Below, in pieces: positions 46,373 through 55,458 of a stretch of 64,000 bases of DNA. The notes beneath the pieces were generated by a model. It worked only from the letters and a program-made list of their open reading frames with translations. It was not told the origin of the DNA and ran no database searches. Source of the DNA: Psychrosphaera sp. B3R10 (lineage in GTDB: Bacteria; Pseudomonadota; Gammaproteobacteria; Enterobacterales; Alteromonadaceae); the NCBI RefSeq assembly GCF_018861025.1, contig NZ_JAHKQH010000045.1, positions 253,413 through 317,412 on the forward strand. The letters run 5' to 3'. Each line of letters starts with the position of its first letter. Position 1 is the first letter of the stretch. The position numbers and the translations under genes are program-made.

Positions 46373-46963
46373 TTATACTCTTAAATTCGACTTAGGTTCG
46401 CTGCCATTGGCTAGGCGAATGATATTAGGGATATGTCGAGCAATAATAAGTAACGCTAACATGGTTACTGCGATTGTATATTTAGGCGAGGTTAGGTAAG
46501 TCACCAGTGGTGAAATCCCGACAGATACTATAGCGGATAAAGATGAATATCCGGTTAAACGGAATACGATCATCCAAGTTCCTAATAGAGTAAACGCAAG
46601 AGTCGAACCGACGGGCAGTAAGCAACCTAACGCGGTTGCGACCGCTTTGCCGCCTTGAAACCGGAAGAAAATCGGAAACATATGTCCGAGGCAGCAGGCC
46701 AATGCAATTGCGCCAATTTCTAAAGTCGAAAATCCTAGGTAATAACTCCCCCAGCTAGGGATTATTCCTTTTAGAACATCGAACAATAAAACCTGGATAG
46801 CCGCGGTTTTACCCGCAATACGGTAGACATTTGTTGCGCCAGGGTTAAAAGATCCTTTAGAGCGAGGGTCAGGTAATCGCCACAATTTACAGTAGATGAT
46901 CGCTGAATTGACTGAACCTAGTAGATAGGTTGCAATTAATGTAAGAAAAAATTCAGCGGACAT
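46373..46963 (-). CDS. plsY: Glycerol-3-phosphate acyltransferase PlsY
   Basis: The 196-residue inner-membrane protein transfers the acyl group from acyl-phosphate to glycerol-3-phosphate, the first step of phospholipid synthesis. The three family motifs are present: GSFNPGATNVYRIAG, GHMFPIFFRFQGGKAVATALG, and a later RHIPNIIRLANGSEPK. Five membrane segments fit PlsY. It lies convergent to tsaD and divergent from folB. Confidence 0.96.
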   Translation of the reverse strand: MSAEFFLTLIATYLLGSVNSAIIYCKLWRLPDPRSKGSFNPGATNVYRIAGKTAAIQVLLFDVLKGIIPSWGSYYLGFSTLEIGAIALACCLGHMFPIFFRFQGGKAVATALGCLLPVGSTLAFTLLGTWMIVFRLTGYSSLSAIVSVGISPLVTYLTSPKYTIAVTMLALLIIARHIPNIIRLANGSEPKSNLRV

Positions 46964-47184
46964 GAGTTCCTCATTGTTGGTATTTCAGCTATTATTCGCG
47001 CTTTCAATTTTCGCGTCGCGTAAACTAAGAGCGAAACGTTAATTTGGTAAGCAGATATTTATCATTGAGAGAGACGAATTACTATACAAATTTGTATTTC
47101 GTTATGGTATCCGACCTCTTGGCGATTCACAAATACAGCTCAGTTATACTATGTTGAATTGAATTATATAGGACCAAAAATTAC

Positions 47185-47541
47185 ATGGCGCAAGATATTG
47201 TTTTTATTGAAGCTCTCAAAGTTGATACTGTTATTGGTGTTTACGAATGGGAAAAAACGATCCAACAGACATTGCAATTTGACGTTGAAATGTACACTGA
47301 TATTAGTCAAGCGGCACAAATAGATGACCTATCTAAAACAGTTGACTACGCCATTGTTGCAGAAGATATAGTGAAACTTGTTAAACAAAATCAAGCGGAG
47401 CTTATTGAAACCGTTGCTGAAAAGGTCGCAAGCCACATTTTAACGTCGTTTCCTGTTGAACGTTGTCGAATTAAATTACGTAAATTGGGTGCTGTAGCAA
47501 GTACGGCATCTGTTGGTGTGTTTATTGAGCGCACAAAATAA
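47185..47541 (+). CDS. folB: Dihydroneopterin aldolase
   Basis: The 118-residue enzyme cleaves dihydroneopterin in folate synthesis. The first strand IVFIEALKVDTVIGVYEWEK carries the conserved glutamate of the GVYEWE segment, and the catalytic lysine lies in IKLRKLGAV near the C-terminus. Length matches FolB. It precedes uppP by 25 bp on the same strand, a frequent pairing, and they probably share a transcript that ends at the terminator at 48394. Confidence 0.96.
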   Translation: MAQDIVFIEALKVDTVIGVYEWEKTIQQTLQFDVEMYTDISQAAQIDDLSKTVDYAIVAEDIVKLVKQNQAELIETVAEKVASHILTSFPVERCRIKLRKLGAVASTASVGVFIERTK

Positions 47542-47566
47542 AAGTTAACGCATTAAGGGAAATCTA

Positions 47567-48361
47567 ATGGGGATCATAGAAGTCATTGTTTTGGCGATAC
47601 TGCAGGGGTTAACCGAATTTTTGCCAATTTCGAGTTCAGCGCATTTAATTTTGCCGTCGCAGATTTTAGGTTGGCAAGATCAAGGTTTGGCATTTGATGT
47701 TGCTGTTCACGCGGGTAGTTTGCTCGCCGTTGTTTTATATTTTCGGGAAGAAGTCGGCCGCATGGCGGTGAGTTGGGTTCAGTCATTTAGTGGCAAACAG
47801 GATAAAGACAGTAAATTGTCGTGGTTGATTATCCTAGGGACTATACCTGCCGGACTAGCAGGCTTTATTTTTAAAGACTTCATTGAAGAAAACTTAAGAA
47901 ATACAACCGTTATTGCGGCGACAACAATTGTCTTTGGTCTCTTGCTATGGTGGGCTGACAGACAAGCAAGCCAACTTAAAGACGAATATCAAGTATCGGT
48001 AAAAAATGTTGTCATTATTGGTTTAGCCCAAGTACTAGCATTAATTCCGGGGACGTCGCGCAGCGGCATTACTATTACTGCTGGGTTAATGGTGGGGCTA
48101 ACTCGAAAAGCGGCCGCGCGATTTTCTTTTCTATTATCTATCCCGCTAATTGCCGCGGCCGGTGGTTATCAAGCAATAAAATTGAGTCAAGAAATTGTAC
48201 CGGTTGATTGGGCCGCAATTGGTTGGGGCACCTTGCTGTCTTTTATCAGTGCCTATGCGTGTATTCACTACTTCCTAATCTTAGTAGAAAAGGTCGGTAT
48301 GTTACCGTTTGTAATCTATCGATTAATCTTAGGTTTAGTATTGATCTTCTTTTTCATCTAG
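47567..48361 (+). CDS. uppP: Undecaprenyl-diphosphatase
   Basis: The 264-residue polytopic membrane enzyme dephosphorylates undecaprenyl diphosphate to recycle the cell-wall lipid carrier. The two catalytic motifs are complete: [18 protein letters not shown] near the N-terminus (E-rich motif) and [20 protein letters not shown] near residue 160 (PGxSRSG). Overexpression gives bacitracin resistance in E. coli, hence the old name bacA. It follows folB. Confidence 0.97.
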   Translation: MGIIEVIVLAILQGLTEFLPISSSAHLILPSQILGWQDQGLAFDVAVHAGSLLAVVLYFREEVGRMAVSWVQSFSGKQDKDSKLSWLIILGTIPAGLAGFIFKDFIEENLRNTTVIAATTIVFGLLLWWADRQASQLKDEYQVSVKNVVIIGLAQVLALIPGTSRSGITITAGLMVGLTRKAAARFSFLLSIPLIAAAGGYQAIKLSQEIVPVDWAAIGWGTLLSFISAYACIHYFLILVEKVGMLPFVIYRLILGLVLIFFFI

Positions 48362-48393
48362 TTAGTAGCCGCTAAAACAGGTTGAATTGATGT

Positions 48394-48425
48394 AATAATG
48401 GGGCTTAAGGCCCCATTATTTGTTT
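48394..48425 (+). terminator. Terminator after folB-uppP
   Basis: A 10-bp stem (AATAATGGGG at 48394-48403, complement at 48411-48420) with a 7-base loop is followed by TGTTT. It ends the folB-uppP transcript. Confidence 0.75.
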
Positions 48426-48628
48426 AAGGCGCGTAATGAGGTGACTATCTTTGTTTAGCCAAATAAACCACTGGTTGATTATTGTACAATCAATGTGTTG
48501 TTAAATTTACTGTCATTATTTAATTACGCTTTTCCTGTCACATATGCCCTAGAATCTAGACTTTTTGTTATTATTTTTTTACTTTTGGGCGAGAAACGTC
48601 TTATGTACTCCAAAAGGAAGAATAATAA

Positions 48629-50767
48629 ATGAATAAAATGTCGAAGCTAACTGCAGCTTTGTTTGTTTCCAGTTTGGCCATAGCAGGCTGTGCGAGTGAT
48701 TTAATGAAAGAAAAACAAATCAAGCTTGTTTATCCAGTTACCCAAAAAGGTGATGTGGTTGAAAATTATTTTGGTATTGACGTAGCAGATCCATATCGTT
48801 GGTTAGAAGATGACATGAGTAGCGAAACCGCAGCGTGGGTTGTAGCTCAAAATGAAGTGACAAACAGTTACTTAAGTCACATACCTTACCGCGAAAAAAT
48901 TGAAAAACGCCTTACTGATTTAATGGACTACGAAAAAGTAGGCATGCCATTTATTGAAGGTGATTACACTTATTTTTACAAAAATGACGGATTGCAAAAT
49001 CAATCGGTTTTATATCGTCAAAAAGGCAATGCCGAGCCGGAAGTGTTTTTAGATCCCAATACCTTTAGTGAAAATGGGACAGTTTCTCTTGCTAGCATAG
49101 AGTTCACTAAAGACGGTTCAAAAGCGGTTTACCTTATCTCTGAAGGTGGCAGTGACTGGCGTAAAGCGATAGTTATCGATACTGAAACTAAACAACAGTT
49201 AGAGCCTGAGCTCATTGACATTAAATTCAGCGGCATTTCGTGGTTTGGCGACAAAGGTTTTTACTATTCAAGCTATGACAAGCCAAAAGGCAGTGAACTG
49301 TCGGCAAAAACAGATCAACATAAAGTTTATTTCCATAAGTTAGGAACCCCGCAGAAACAGGATCAATTGGTTTTCGGTGGAACTCCAGAAGAAAAACATC
49401 GATATGTTTTTGGTGGCGTCAGCGATGATCTTAACTATTTGATCATTCAAGCAGCGGTATCCACATCGGGCAATAAAATCTTTATCAAAAAAATGGGTGT
49501 TAAAAACGCACCACTCGTTGCGATTGTTGATAACACAGACTCAGATACTAACTTTTTAGAAAGTAAGGGTGACGATATATATTTGGTCACCAACCTTAAC
49601 GCACCTAATAAACGAGTTGTAAAAGTTAATGTCGATAATCCAGCTCCGGCAAATTGGGTTGATGTTATTCCTGAAACTGATCATGTACTCAGCGTGTCTA
49701 CTGGTGGCGGTTATATATTTGCTTCCTATATTAAAGATGCCGTCTCTATGATCCAACAGTACGATTTTAGCGGTAAGAAGATCAGAGATATCGCGCTACC
49801 AGAAGTTGGCAGTGCAAATGGGTTTTATGGCAAAGATGATCAAACCGAACTTTATTATTCATTCAGCAACTACAAAACACCGACAACCATATTTAAATTA
49901 AATGTTGATACAGGTAAGTCGATTGTTCATGCGAAATCTAAAGTGAATTTTGACAGCGACAAATTTGAATCTAAACAAGTTTTTTATAAGTCGAAAGACG
50001 GAACAAAGGTTCCGATGATTATTACTTATAAAAAAGGCTTAGCGTTAAACGGCGATAATCCAACTATTTTGTATGGTTACGGTGGTTTTAACGTAAGTTT
50101 ATTACCAAGCTTTAGTTCAACACGCGCCGCATGGATGGAGCTTGGCGGTGTTTATGCCGTTGCTAATTTACGTGGTGGTGGCGAGTACGGTAAAAAATGG
50201 CATAACGCAGGTACTAAATTAAATAAGCAAAATGTGTTTGACGACTTTATCGCAGCGGCGGAATATTTGTCTGCTGAGAAATATACCTCTGCAGAAAAGC
50301 TTGCTGTGATGGGGGGATCTAATGGTGGTTTGTTAGTGGGTGCTGTTATGACACAACGTCCAGACATCATGAAAGTCGCTTTACCAGCCGTCGGAGTTTT
50401 GGATATGTTGCGTTACCATACGTTTACTGCTGGGGCTGGTTGGGCATATGACTACGGCACAGCGGAAGATAATAAAGAAATGTTTGAGTATTTACTAGGC
50501 TACTCGCCAGTCCATAATGTTAAACCTGGGCTGGATTATCCTGCAACTTTAGTAACTACAGGCGATCATGATGACCGCGTAGTCCCAGCTCATTCGTTTA
50601 AGTTTGCTGCTCATTTACAGGCAAAACACACGGGCACTAATCCGACATTGATCCGCATAGAAACAGATGCGGGCCATGGCGCGGGTACGCCAACGAGTAA
50701 AATCATTGAGCAATACGCTGACATATTTGGCTTTACGTTATATAACATGGGCATAAAATCCATTTAA
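48629..50767 (+). CDS. Prolyl oligopeptidase family (S9) lipoprotein
   Basis: The 712-residue protein is an exported serine peptidase that cleaves peptides after proline. A lipobox (AIAGC) near residue 20 predicts lipid anchoring. An N-terminal beta-propeller domain (about residues 75-440), starting DPYRWLEDDMSS, precedes the alpha/beta-hydrolase domain. The catalytic triad is Ser in GGSNGGLLVG, Asp in GDHDDRVVPAHS and His in DAGHGAGTP. GYGGFNVSL is another S9A signature. It stands alone with an AAGGAAG ribosome site and a bidirectional terminator after it. It probably scavenges peptides. Confidence 0.95.
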   Translation: MNKMSKLTAALFVSSLAIAGCASDLMKEKQIKLVYPVTQKGDVVENYFGIDVADPYRWLEDDMSSETAAWVVAQNEVTNSYLSHIPYREKIEKRLTDLMDYEKVGMPFIEGDYTYFYKNDGLQNQSVLYRQKGNAEPEVFLDPNTFSENGTVSLASIEFTKDGSKAVYLISEGGSDWRKAIVIDTETKQQLEPELIDIKFSGISWFGDKGFYYSSYDKPKGSELSAKTDQHKVYFHKLGTPQKQDQLVFGGTPEEKHRYVFGGVSDDLNYLIIQAAVSTSGNKIFIKKMGVKNAPLVAIVDNTDSDTNFLESKGDDIYLVTNLNAPNKRVVKVNVDNPAPANWVDVIPETDHVLSVSTGGGYIFASYIKDAVSMIQQYDFSGKKIRDIALPEVGSANGFYGKDDQTELYYSFSNYKTPTTIFKLNVDTGKSIVHAKSKVNFDSDKFESKQVFYKSKDGTKVPMIITYKKGLALNGDNPTILYGYGGFNVSLLPSFSSTRAAWMELGGVYAVANLRGGGEYGKKWHNAGTKLNKQNVFDDFIAAAEYLSAEKYTSAEKLAVMGGSNGGLLVGAVMTQRPDIMKVALPAVGVLDMLRYHTFTAGAGWAYDYGTAEDNKEMFEYLLGYSPVHNVKPGLDYPATLVTTGDHDDRVVPAHSFKFAAHLQAKHTGTNPTLIRIETDAGHGAGTPTSKIIEQYADIFGFTLYNMGIKSI

Positions 50768-50850
50768 CAGGTTTGCCAAACTGCAAGTGCATCAGAAGCA
50801 TGCGCTTGCAATACGTTTAGGTATAAAACCGATTATTATGTCGAGCCATT

Positions 50851-50892
50851 AAAAAGCCCAAACTGCGAAATTAGCGGTTTGGGCTTTTTTGT
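50851..50892. terminator. Bidirectional terminator between S9 peptidase and cca
   Basis: AAAAAGCCCAAAC (50851-50863) pairs with GTTTGGGCTTTTT (50877-50889) across a loop that can pair further, flanked by A and T tracts on both sides. Confidence 0.88.
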
Positions 50893-50932
50893 TTTTTTAT
50901 CATCACACCATTTTTTATGACAATATGTGAGT

Positions 50933-52168
50933 TTAAGTCTGTTCGCTTACCGTTTTTTTATAGGCGTTTATAGTCGCTACACGGCGTTCGGTTAGACGAG
51001 TTCTAATTTCGGGGCCTTGGTATCCCTCAGCTATGACATCTTGAACATTGACTTCACCCCCGAGCACTAAACATTCAGCGAGGTAATCCGCTTGCGGATA
51101 GTCACGTTCTTCAAAACCTGTTCGTCCGCGCATATCGGCAGTACAAGCAAGTAAGAACTGCGAAAATCGTTCGGGTTTACGCCACGCGTCCATTTTATCA
51201 AACAGCTTCACTATGGTGTCTGCTCTTAACTCATAAGCTCTGTGAGTATGGGTGTGATATTCACACATAAGTAAGGCTAACTCTTTGTATTCGTTAGGTA
51301 CTTTTAATCGAGTGCAAAATGCTTTTAACGGTGTTAATCCAGTTTTTTCATGACCACGATGATGAGGCCACATCGACTCAGGCGTCAGACCTTTACCAAA
51401 GTCATGAACAAGGGCAGCAAAACGCGTTACCGGGCTTTTAGATAGCTTAGCGGACTGATCCACGACCAACATCGTATGAATACCAGTGTCAATTTCGGGG
51501 TGCCATTTTTCAGGATTAGGTACTCCCCAAAGTGCGGCTATCTCAGGCATTAACAGCGCAAGCGCACCACAATCCCTTAGGACATTAAAAAACACTGACG
51601 GCGATTGTTCATTAAGAGCTGAGGACATTTCCTGCCAAATACGTTCAGGAATTAAGGCGTCAAGCTCGCCAGTTTCAACCATAGTTTTCATTAATAACTG
51701 AGTTTCTGACGCTACGGTAAAACCTAAATGGTGGTAGCGGGCTGCAAACTTAGCGACTCGTAAAACTCGCAGTGGATCTTCGACAAATGCTGGAGATACA
51801 TGGCGTAGGATCTTGTCTTTAACATCTTGTTGACCGTTAAATGGGTCGATAATTGTGCCATCTTCAGCTTTTGCCATGGCATTTACCGTCAAGTCGCGTC
51901 GCTCTAAGTCTTGTTCGACACTAATATCTGGGGAAAAGTCACAAACAAATCCGGTATAACCTGAGCCTGATTTTTTTTCAGTACGTGCAAGTGCATACTC
52001 ATCTTGGGTTTTGGGGTGCAAAAAGACGGGAAAGGATTTACCAACTTGGTTAAATCCATTCGCCTCCATTTCAGCTATAGTCGCACCTGTAACTAGGTAG
52101 TCTTTATCTTTTATCGGGTACTTTAGAAGTTGGTCTCTTACAGCACCACCGACGAGGTAAGTTTTCAA
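50933..52168 (-). CDS. cca: CCA-adding tRNA nucleotidyltransferase
   Basis: The 411-residue enzyme builds or repairs the CCA end of tRNA. The nucleotidyltransferase signature is VGGAVRDQLL followed by the metal-binding KDKDYLV; RRDLTVNAMA and DPLRVLRVAKFAARY complete the head and neck. A C-terminal HD phosphohydrolase domain (HDFGKG, then HHRGHE) matches the long E. coli-type protein. It is convergent with the S9 peptidase gene and divergent from the gspA-like gene. Confidence 0.97.
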   Translation of the reverse strand: MKTYLVGGAVRDQLLKYPIKDKDYLVTGATIAEMEANGFNQVGKSFPVFLHPKTQDEYALARTEKKSGSGYTGFVCDFSPDISVEQDLERRDLTVNAMAKAEDGTIIDPFNGQQDVKDKILRHVSPAFVEDPLRVLRVAKFAARYHHLGFTVASETQLLMKTMVETGELDALIPERIWQEMSSALNEQSPSVFFNVLRDCGALALLMPEIAALWGVPNPEKWHPEIDTGIHTMLVVDQSAKLSKSPVTRFAALVHDFGKGLTPESMWPHHRGHEKTGLTPLKAFCTRLKVPNEYKELALLMCEYHTHTHRAYELRADTIVKLFDKMDAWRKPERFSQFLLACTADMRGRTGFEERDYPQADYLAECLVLGGEVNVQDVIAEGYQGPEIRTRLTERRVATINAYKKTVSEQT

Positions 52169-52295
52169 ATTGACACCTTATAACAAATAGGTATTCGCCT
52201 TAGTATATTCTGTTATGATTGACCTGTCTTAATCATTGTGATCAAAATTCTATTTTCAACACGACAATCAATAATTAACCAGATTAACATTTATT

Positions 52296-53216
52296 ATGTA
52301 TTTACAACATTTTCACCTGTCGGCAGAACCATTTAATATCGCGCCAAATCCAAGCATGTTATTTCCAAGCGATCGTCATCAGGAAGCTATAGGCTATTTG
52401 CAGCATGGACTCGCAGGTAATGGCGGATTTGTTATGTTGACTGGAGAGGTTGGCACCGGAAAAACCATGGTCAGTCGAGCGGTTTTAGGGCAGTTAACAA
52501 ACGATGTTAATGTCGCTTACATATTAAATCCAACGTTAAATAAATTACAATTATTACAAACGGTATGTGAAGCGTTTGAATTAACGATTAAGCATCAGGT
52601 CGACCACAAAGTATTATCGGATTTACTGCAGGACTTTTTGCTAAACCAATATAACAATGGAAAACGTTGCGTTTTGGTTATCGATGAGGCCCAGCATTTG
52701 TCTGTAGATGCATTGGAATTGTTACGGTTATTCACCAATATCGAAACCAATGAACGCAAGTTGTTACAGATCATTTTAATCGGGCAACCTGAGTTACAGG
52801 AAAAGCTAAACAAACGGGAACTGCGACAACTCGCACAACGCATTACCGCGCGTTATCATTTGTTACCGTTAACTGAATTTGAAACTTTTTTGTATATTAA
52901 CCATCGAATAGCAACAGTTGGTGGCAATCGCCCTTTATTTGAAAAGCGGGCGATGAAACAAATATTTAAATTATCCGGTGGCACACCGAGAAAAATTAAT
53001 TTATTGGCAGATAGAGCCTTGATGGGAGCATTTGCGCTGAATCAATCTCAAGTCAATTCTAAGATGGTAAAGCAAGCGGCGAACGAAGTGTTTGGTCAAT
53101 ACCAAAGCAACGATCCTAGTTCGAGCTTATTGACTAAAAATGTAACCACAGCATTATTTATTTCTACACTTGTACTTGCAGTCATCAGTACTGTGTTATT
53201 TGTGGGTAGGGCATAA
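52296..53216 (+). CDS. GspA/ExeA-type AAA ATPase
   Basis: The 306-residue protein has the ExeA start MYLQHFHLSAEPFNIAPNP, Walker A in TGEVGTGKT near residue 55, Walker B in VLVIDEAQHL near 132, and sensor-2-like PRKINLLADRAL. A C-terminal membrane helix (about 283-302) follows, but the periplasmic peptidoglycan-binding domain of ExeA/GspA is missing. In Aeromonas and Vibrio, ExeA with ExeB helps pass the type II secretin through peptidoglycan. The next gene is GspB-like, four bases downstream, supporting that role. MshM, a related pilus ATPase, is the alternative. Confidence 0.85.
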   Translation: MYLQHFHLSAEPFNIAPNPSMLFPSDRHQEAIGYLQHGLAGNGGFVMLTGEVGTGKTMVSRAVLGQLTNDVNVAYILNPTLNKLQLLQTVCEAFELTIKHQVDHKVLSDLLQDFLLNQYNNGKRCVLVIDEAQHLSVDALELLRLFTNIETNERKLLQIILIGQPELQEKLNKRELRQLAQRITARYHLLPLTEFETFLYINHRIATVGGNRPLFEKRAMKQIFKLSGGTPRKINLLADRALMGAFALNQSQVNSKMVKQAANEVFGQYQSNDPSSSLLTKNVTTALFISTLVLAVISTVLFVGRA

Positions 53217-53220
53217 TAAT

Positions 53221-54159
53221 ATGAGTTTTTTATACAAAGCGTTGCTAAAAGATAGCGCTAAAAAAAATCAAAATGAACAGGTTAATTTAACCGGAAACCC
53301 GGCGCAGGCTTCAATGTTTGCCCAGCCACAAACGACCTCAATACCGGCGGCGATATGGGCTTTAATTGGCGGCCTGTTATTAATTATTGGCTTACTCGGT
53401 GGTTATCTGCTGGGACAGACGCCAACCAATATTGTTCATTCACAACAGGTGACAAATGAGGTTCGAGATACCGGAACCGCGAATGATAGTGTAACTAATA
53501 AAATTGCGAGTACAGATAGCTTAACAGCACAAAATGAGAACCAATCGGAAGTTGCATCGCAAGCTCCCACTGAGGTTACGGCTCAAACTCCAAGTGCGGA
53601 TGTGAGTGTGACAGCTAATTCGGTTGATGTGGCAAACACGGCACAACCTGTTGTGCAGGAAGAGCCGATAAAACAAATAGAAATAGGCAAAAATGAACAA
53701 GGCCAGTTGGTTACGTCGGTTACCGACGCAGTAAATCAGGCCACAAACGCGCCGACTGAGCGACGACAAGATGCGCTGACAACGGCAAATGATAACGACT
53801 TGCCTATTGCCGAAGTATCGGAAGACCTTAGATCGCAGTTTGCCATGGCGGTGGAAGCAACGGAAGAATTACCACTTAACTCTTATTCAGAGGTTAATAT
53901 CTCTACCGGCTCAAGTCTAATGAGTATTCACGAATTAAGTGACGCAGAAAAAGCGGGGATACCACCACTTTATTACGGTATGCATATTTTTGCGACTGAT
54001 CCAAATGAGAGATGGGTTAAGATCAACAACCAAATTCTCAAAGAAGGTGACGACCTAATGCCGGGATTACGTTTATTGGAAATTCGTCAGGATTTAGTCG
54101 TTTGGGAAACTCATTTCATCCGCTTTATGCAAGAGGCATTAGATGACTTTGCTGGATGA
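53221..54159 (+). CDS. GspB/ExeB-like secretion assembly protein
   Basis: The 312-residue protein opens with MSFLYKALLKDSAKKN, the pattern of GspB cytoplasmic tails. A membrane helix follows (about residues 44-66), then a long Thr/Glu/Gln-rich periplasmic linker (about 70-230) and a C-terminal GspB domain with LYYGMHIFATDPNERWVKINN and the ILKEGDDLMPGLRLLEI fold. ATG 53221 is chosen because it gives the canonical start four bases after the gspA-like stop; upstream in-frame codons overlap that gene. It probably couples the ATPase to secretin assembly. Confidence 0.85.
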   Translation: MSFLYKALLKDSAKKNQNEQVNLTGNPAQASMFAQPQTTSIPAAIWALIGGLLLIIGLLGGYLLGQTPTNIVHSQQVTNEVRDTGTANDSVTNKIASTDSLTAQNENQSEVASQAPTEVTAQTPSADVSVTANSVDVANTAQPVVQEEPIKQIEIGKNEQGQLVTSVTDAVNQATNAPTERRQDALTTANDNDLPIAEVSEDLRSQFAMAVEATEELPLNSYSEVNISTGSSLMSIHELSDAEKAGIPPLYYGMHIFATDPNERWVKINNQILKEGDDLMPGLRLLEIRQDLVVWETHFIRFMQEALDDFAG

Positions 54160-54183
54160 TTTAGGTTAGGGTATGTAACGGTT

Positions 54184-54220
54184 GAGTATTTCGTTTTTTG
54201 TTCATTTAAATGAAATACTC
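54184..54220. repeat. Inverted repeats between convergent gspB-like and HD-GYP genes
   Basis: GAGTATTTC (54184-54192) is perfectly complementary to 54212-54220; a second palindrome, TTCATTTAAATGAA, lies at 54201-54214. The position between convergent stops suggests a terminator, though the following T-run is weak. Confidence 0.6.
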
Positions 54221-54275
54221 TCTGGGTGTTTTAAATACAATACTGACAAATTTGAGCAAATAGTTTTTATCTAAA

Positions 54276-55442
54276 TCAAAGGTAGTTTTCAGCAAATATA
54301 CCTATTTTATTTCCGTAAAATAGACCAGAAATGACTTCAGATGGATTGTTCGAAAGGTCAAGATTCTTTGCTTCAACATGATGCCCCATTTTATCGTTAT
54401 AAATTACTTTAACATTTGGGTGAACACTTGAAATTCCACGGTCTAAAACCAAGCCAACTTTACCACTGCTTAATTTGACCAAAGTGCCCGGTGGGTAAAC
54501 GCCGATACACTTAATAAATCGTTGTAACAACTCAAAGTCGAATTGCTTTTCGAGTTGTAACATTCGTCTAAATGCCTGCAATACACCATAAGGTTTACCG
54601 TTGTCACCAACCCGCGTCATGCGGTCAAATTCATCAATAATACAAAATAGGCGAACACCATCATTAAGATCGGTAAGTTTCTGACCGGTAGGGTAGCCAG
54701 AACCGTCTAAACGTTCATGGTGTTGTTCAATTATTTCGATGGTTTCTTGAGTTAAGCTACCAACAAATTCAGCGATATTAATGCCATTTTGAACGTGTTC
54801 AGGTTTAACAAATTCATCTTTCATCCGTTGCTGTTCGGTCAGGTCATGCATGTTCGGTTGTTGGATGGATTGTGACATCTGTAACTTGCCTATGTCATGT
54901 AACAAGGCACCAACTACCCAGTTTTGTGCAACGTCTGCAGGCCACTCTAAACTGCGTAAAGTGGCAGAAAAATAAGCCGCGCAGCGGAGTGCATGGCCAA
55001 GTTGAAAATCTTTGTAGTACGTTACCCGCACTAAGCTTAAAACCGCGGCAGAATTGCGGTAGCTAGATGAAATAAATTCCATCGCGGCAAAGTGCAATAA
55101 TGTCGCATCAATTAAATCATTATGCCTAATTAACTCAAAGGCCTTACTCAATTCCTTTGTTAATCGGTTTACGGCTTTTTTTGCCGCGTCTAATTCTTGG
55201 TTAAAGGGGACATGGCCTAAATTGTCTTTAATGGATAGAGCGTCATCATTTTTGCTTTTAAGATGTTTCTCTTCGTTTATAACTACGGAAACAATACCCT
55301 TAGCAATAAGTTCATTAATTGCAATTTGCGTCCTAACCCAACCGGAAGCAGACACTCGCATATGCCCAAGTTGTTGAGAAATATCTACAACAAATTGACC
55401 AGGTTTGAGCTGGGTTACCGGGATTCGCTTTAAATTGGGCAT
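54276..55442 (-). CDS. HD-GYP domain protein (DUF3391), diverged paralogue
   Basis: The 388-residue protein has a DUF3391 N-terminal domain (PVTQLKPGQFVVDISQQLGH) followed by an HD-GYP domain. Metal-site residues are recognisable: the first histidine in LGHALRCA, HD in LLHDIGKLQMSQ, and HH plus GYP in EQHHERLDGSGYP. But the segment after HDxGK lacks the KIGIPxxxLxKPxxL pattern of its neighbour, so it may have lower or no c-di-GMP phosphodiesterase activity. It lies 16 bp after the paralogous gene, so the pair forms a tandem duplication in one operon. Confidence 0.87.
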   Translation of the reverse strand: MPNLKRIPVTQLKPGQFVVDISQQLGHMRVSASGWVRTQIAINELIAKGIVSVVINEEKHLKSKNDDALSIKDNLGHVPFNQELDAAKKAVNRLTKELSKAFELIRHNDLIDATLLHFAAMEFISSSYRNSAAVLSLVRVTYYKDFQLGHALRCAAYFSATLRSLEWPADVAQNWVVGALLHDIGKLQMSQSIQQPNMHDLTEQQRMKDEFVKPEHVQNGINIAEFVGSLTQETIEIIEQHHERLDGSGYPTGQKLTDLNDGVRLFCIIDEFDRMTRVGDNGKPYGVLQAFRRMLQLEKQFDFELLQRFIKCIGVYPPGTLVKLSSGKVGLVLDRGISSVHPNVKVIYNDKMGHHVEAKNLDLSNNPSEVISGLFYGNKIGIFAENYL

Positions 55443-55458
55443 TTAGTTCTTTCTTCCG

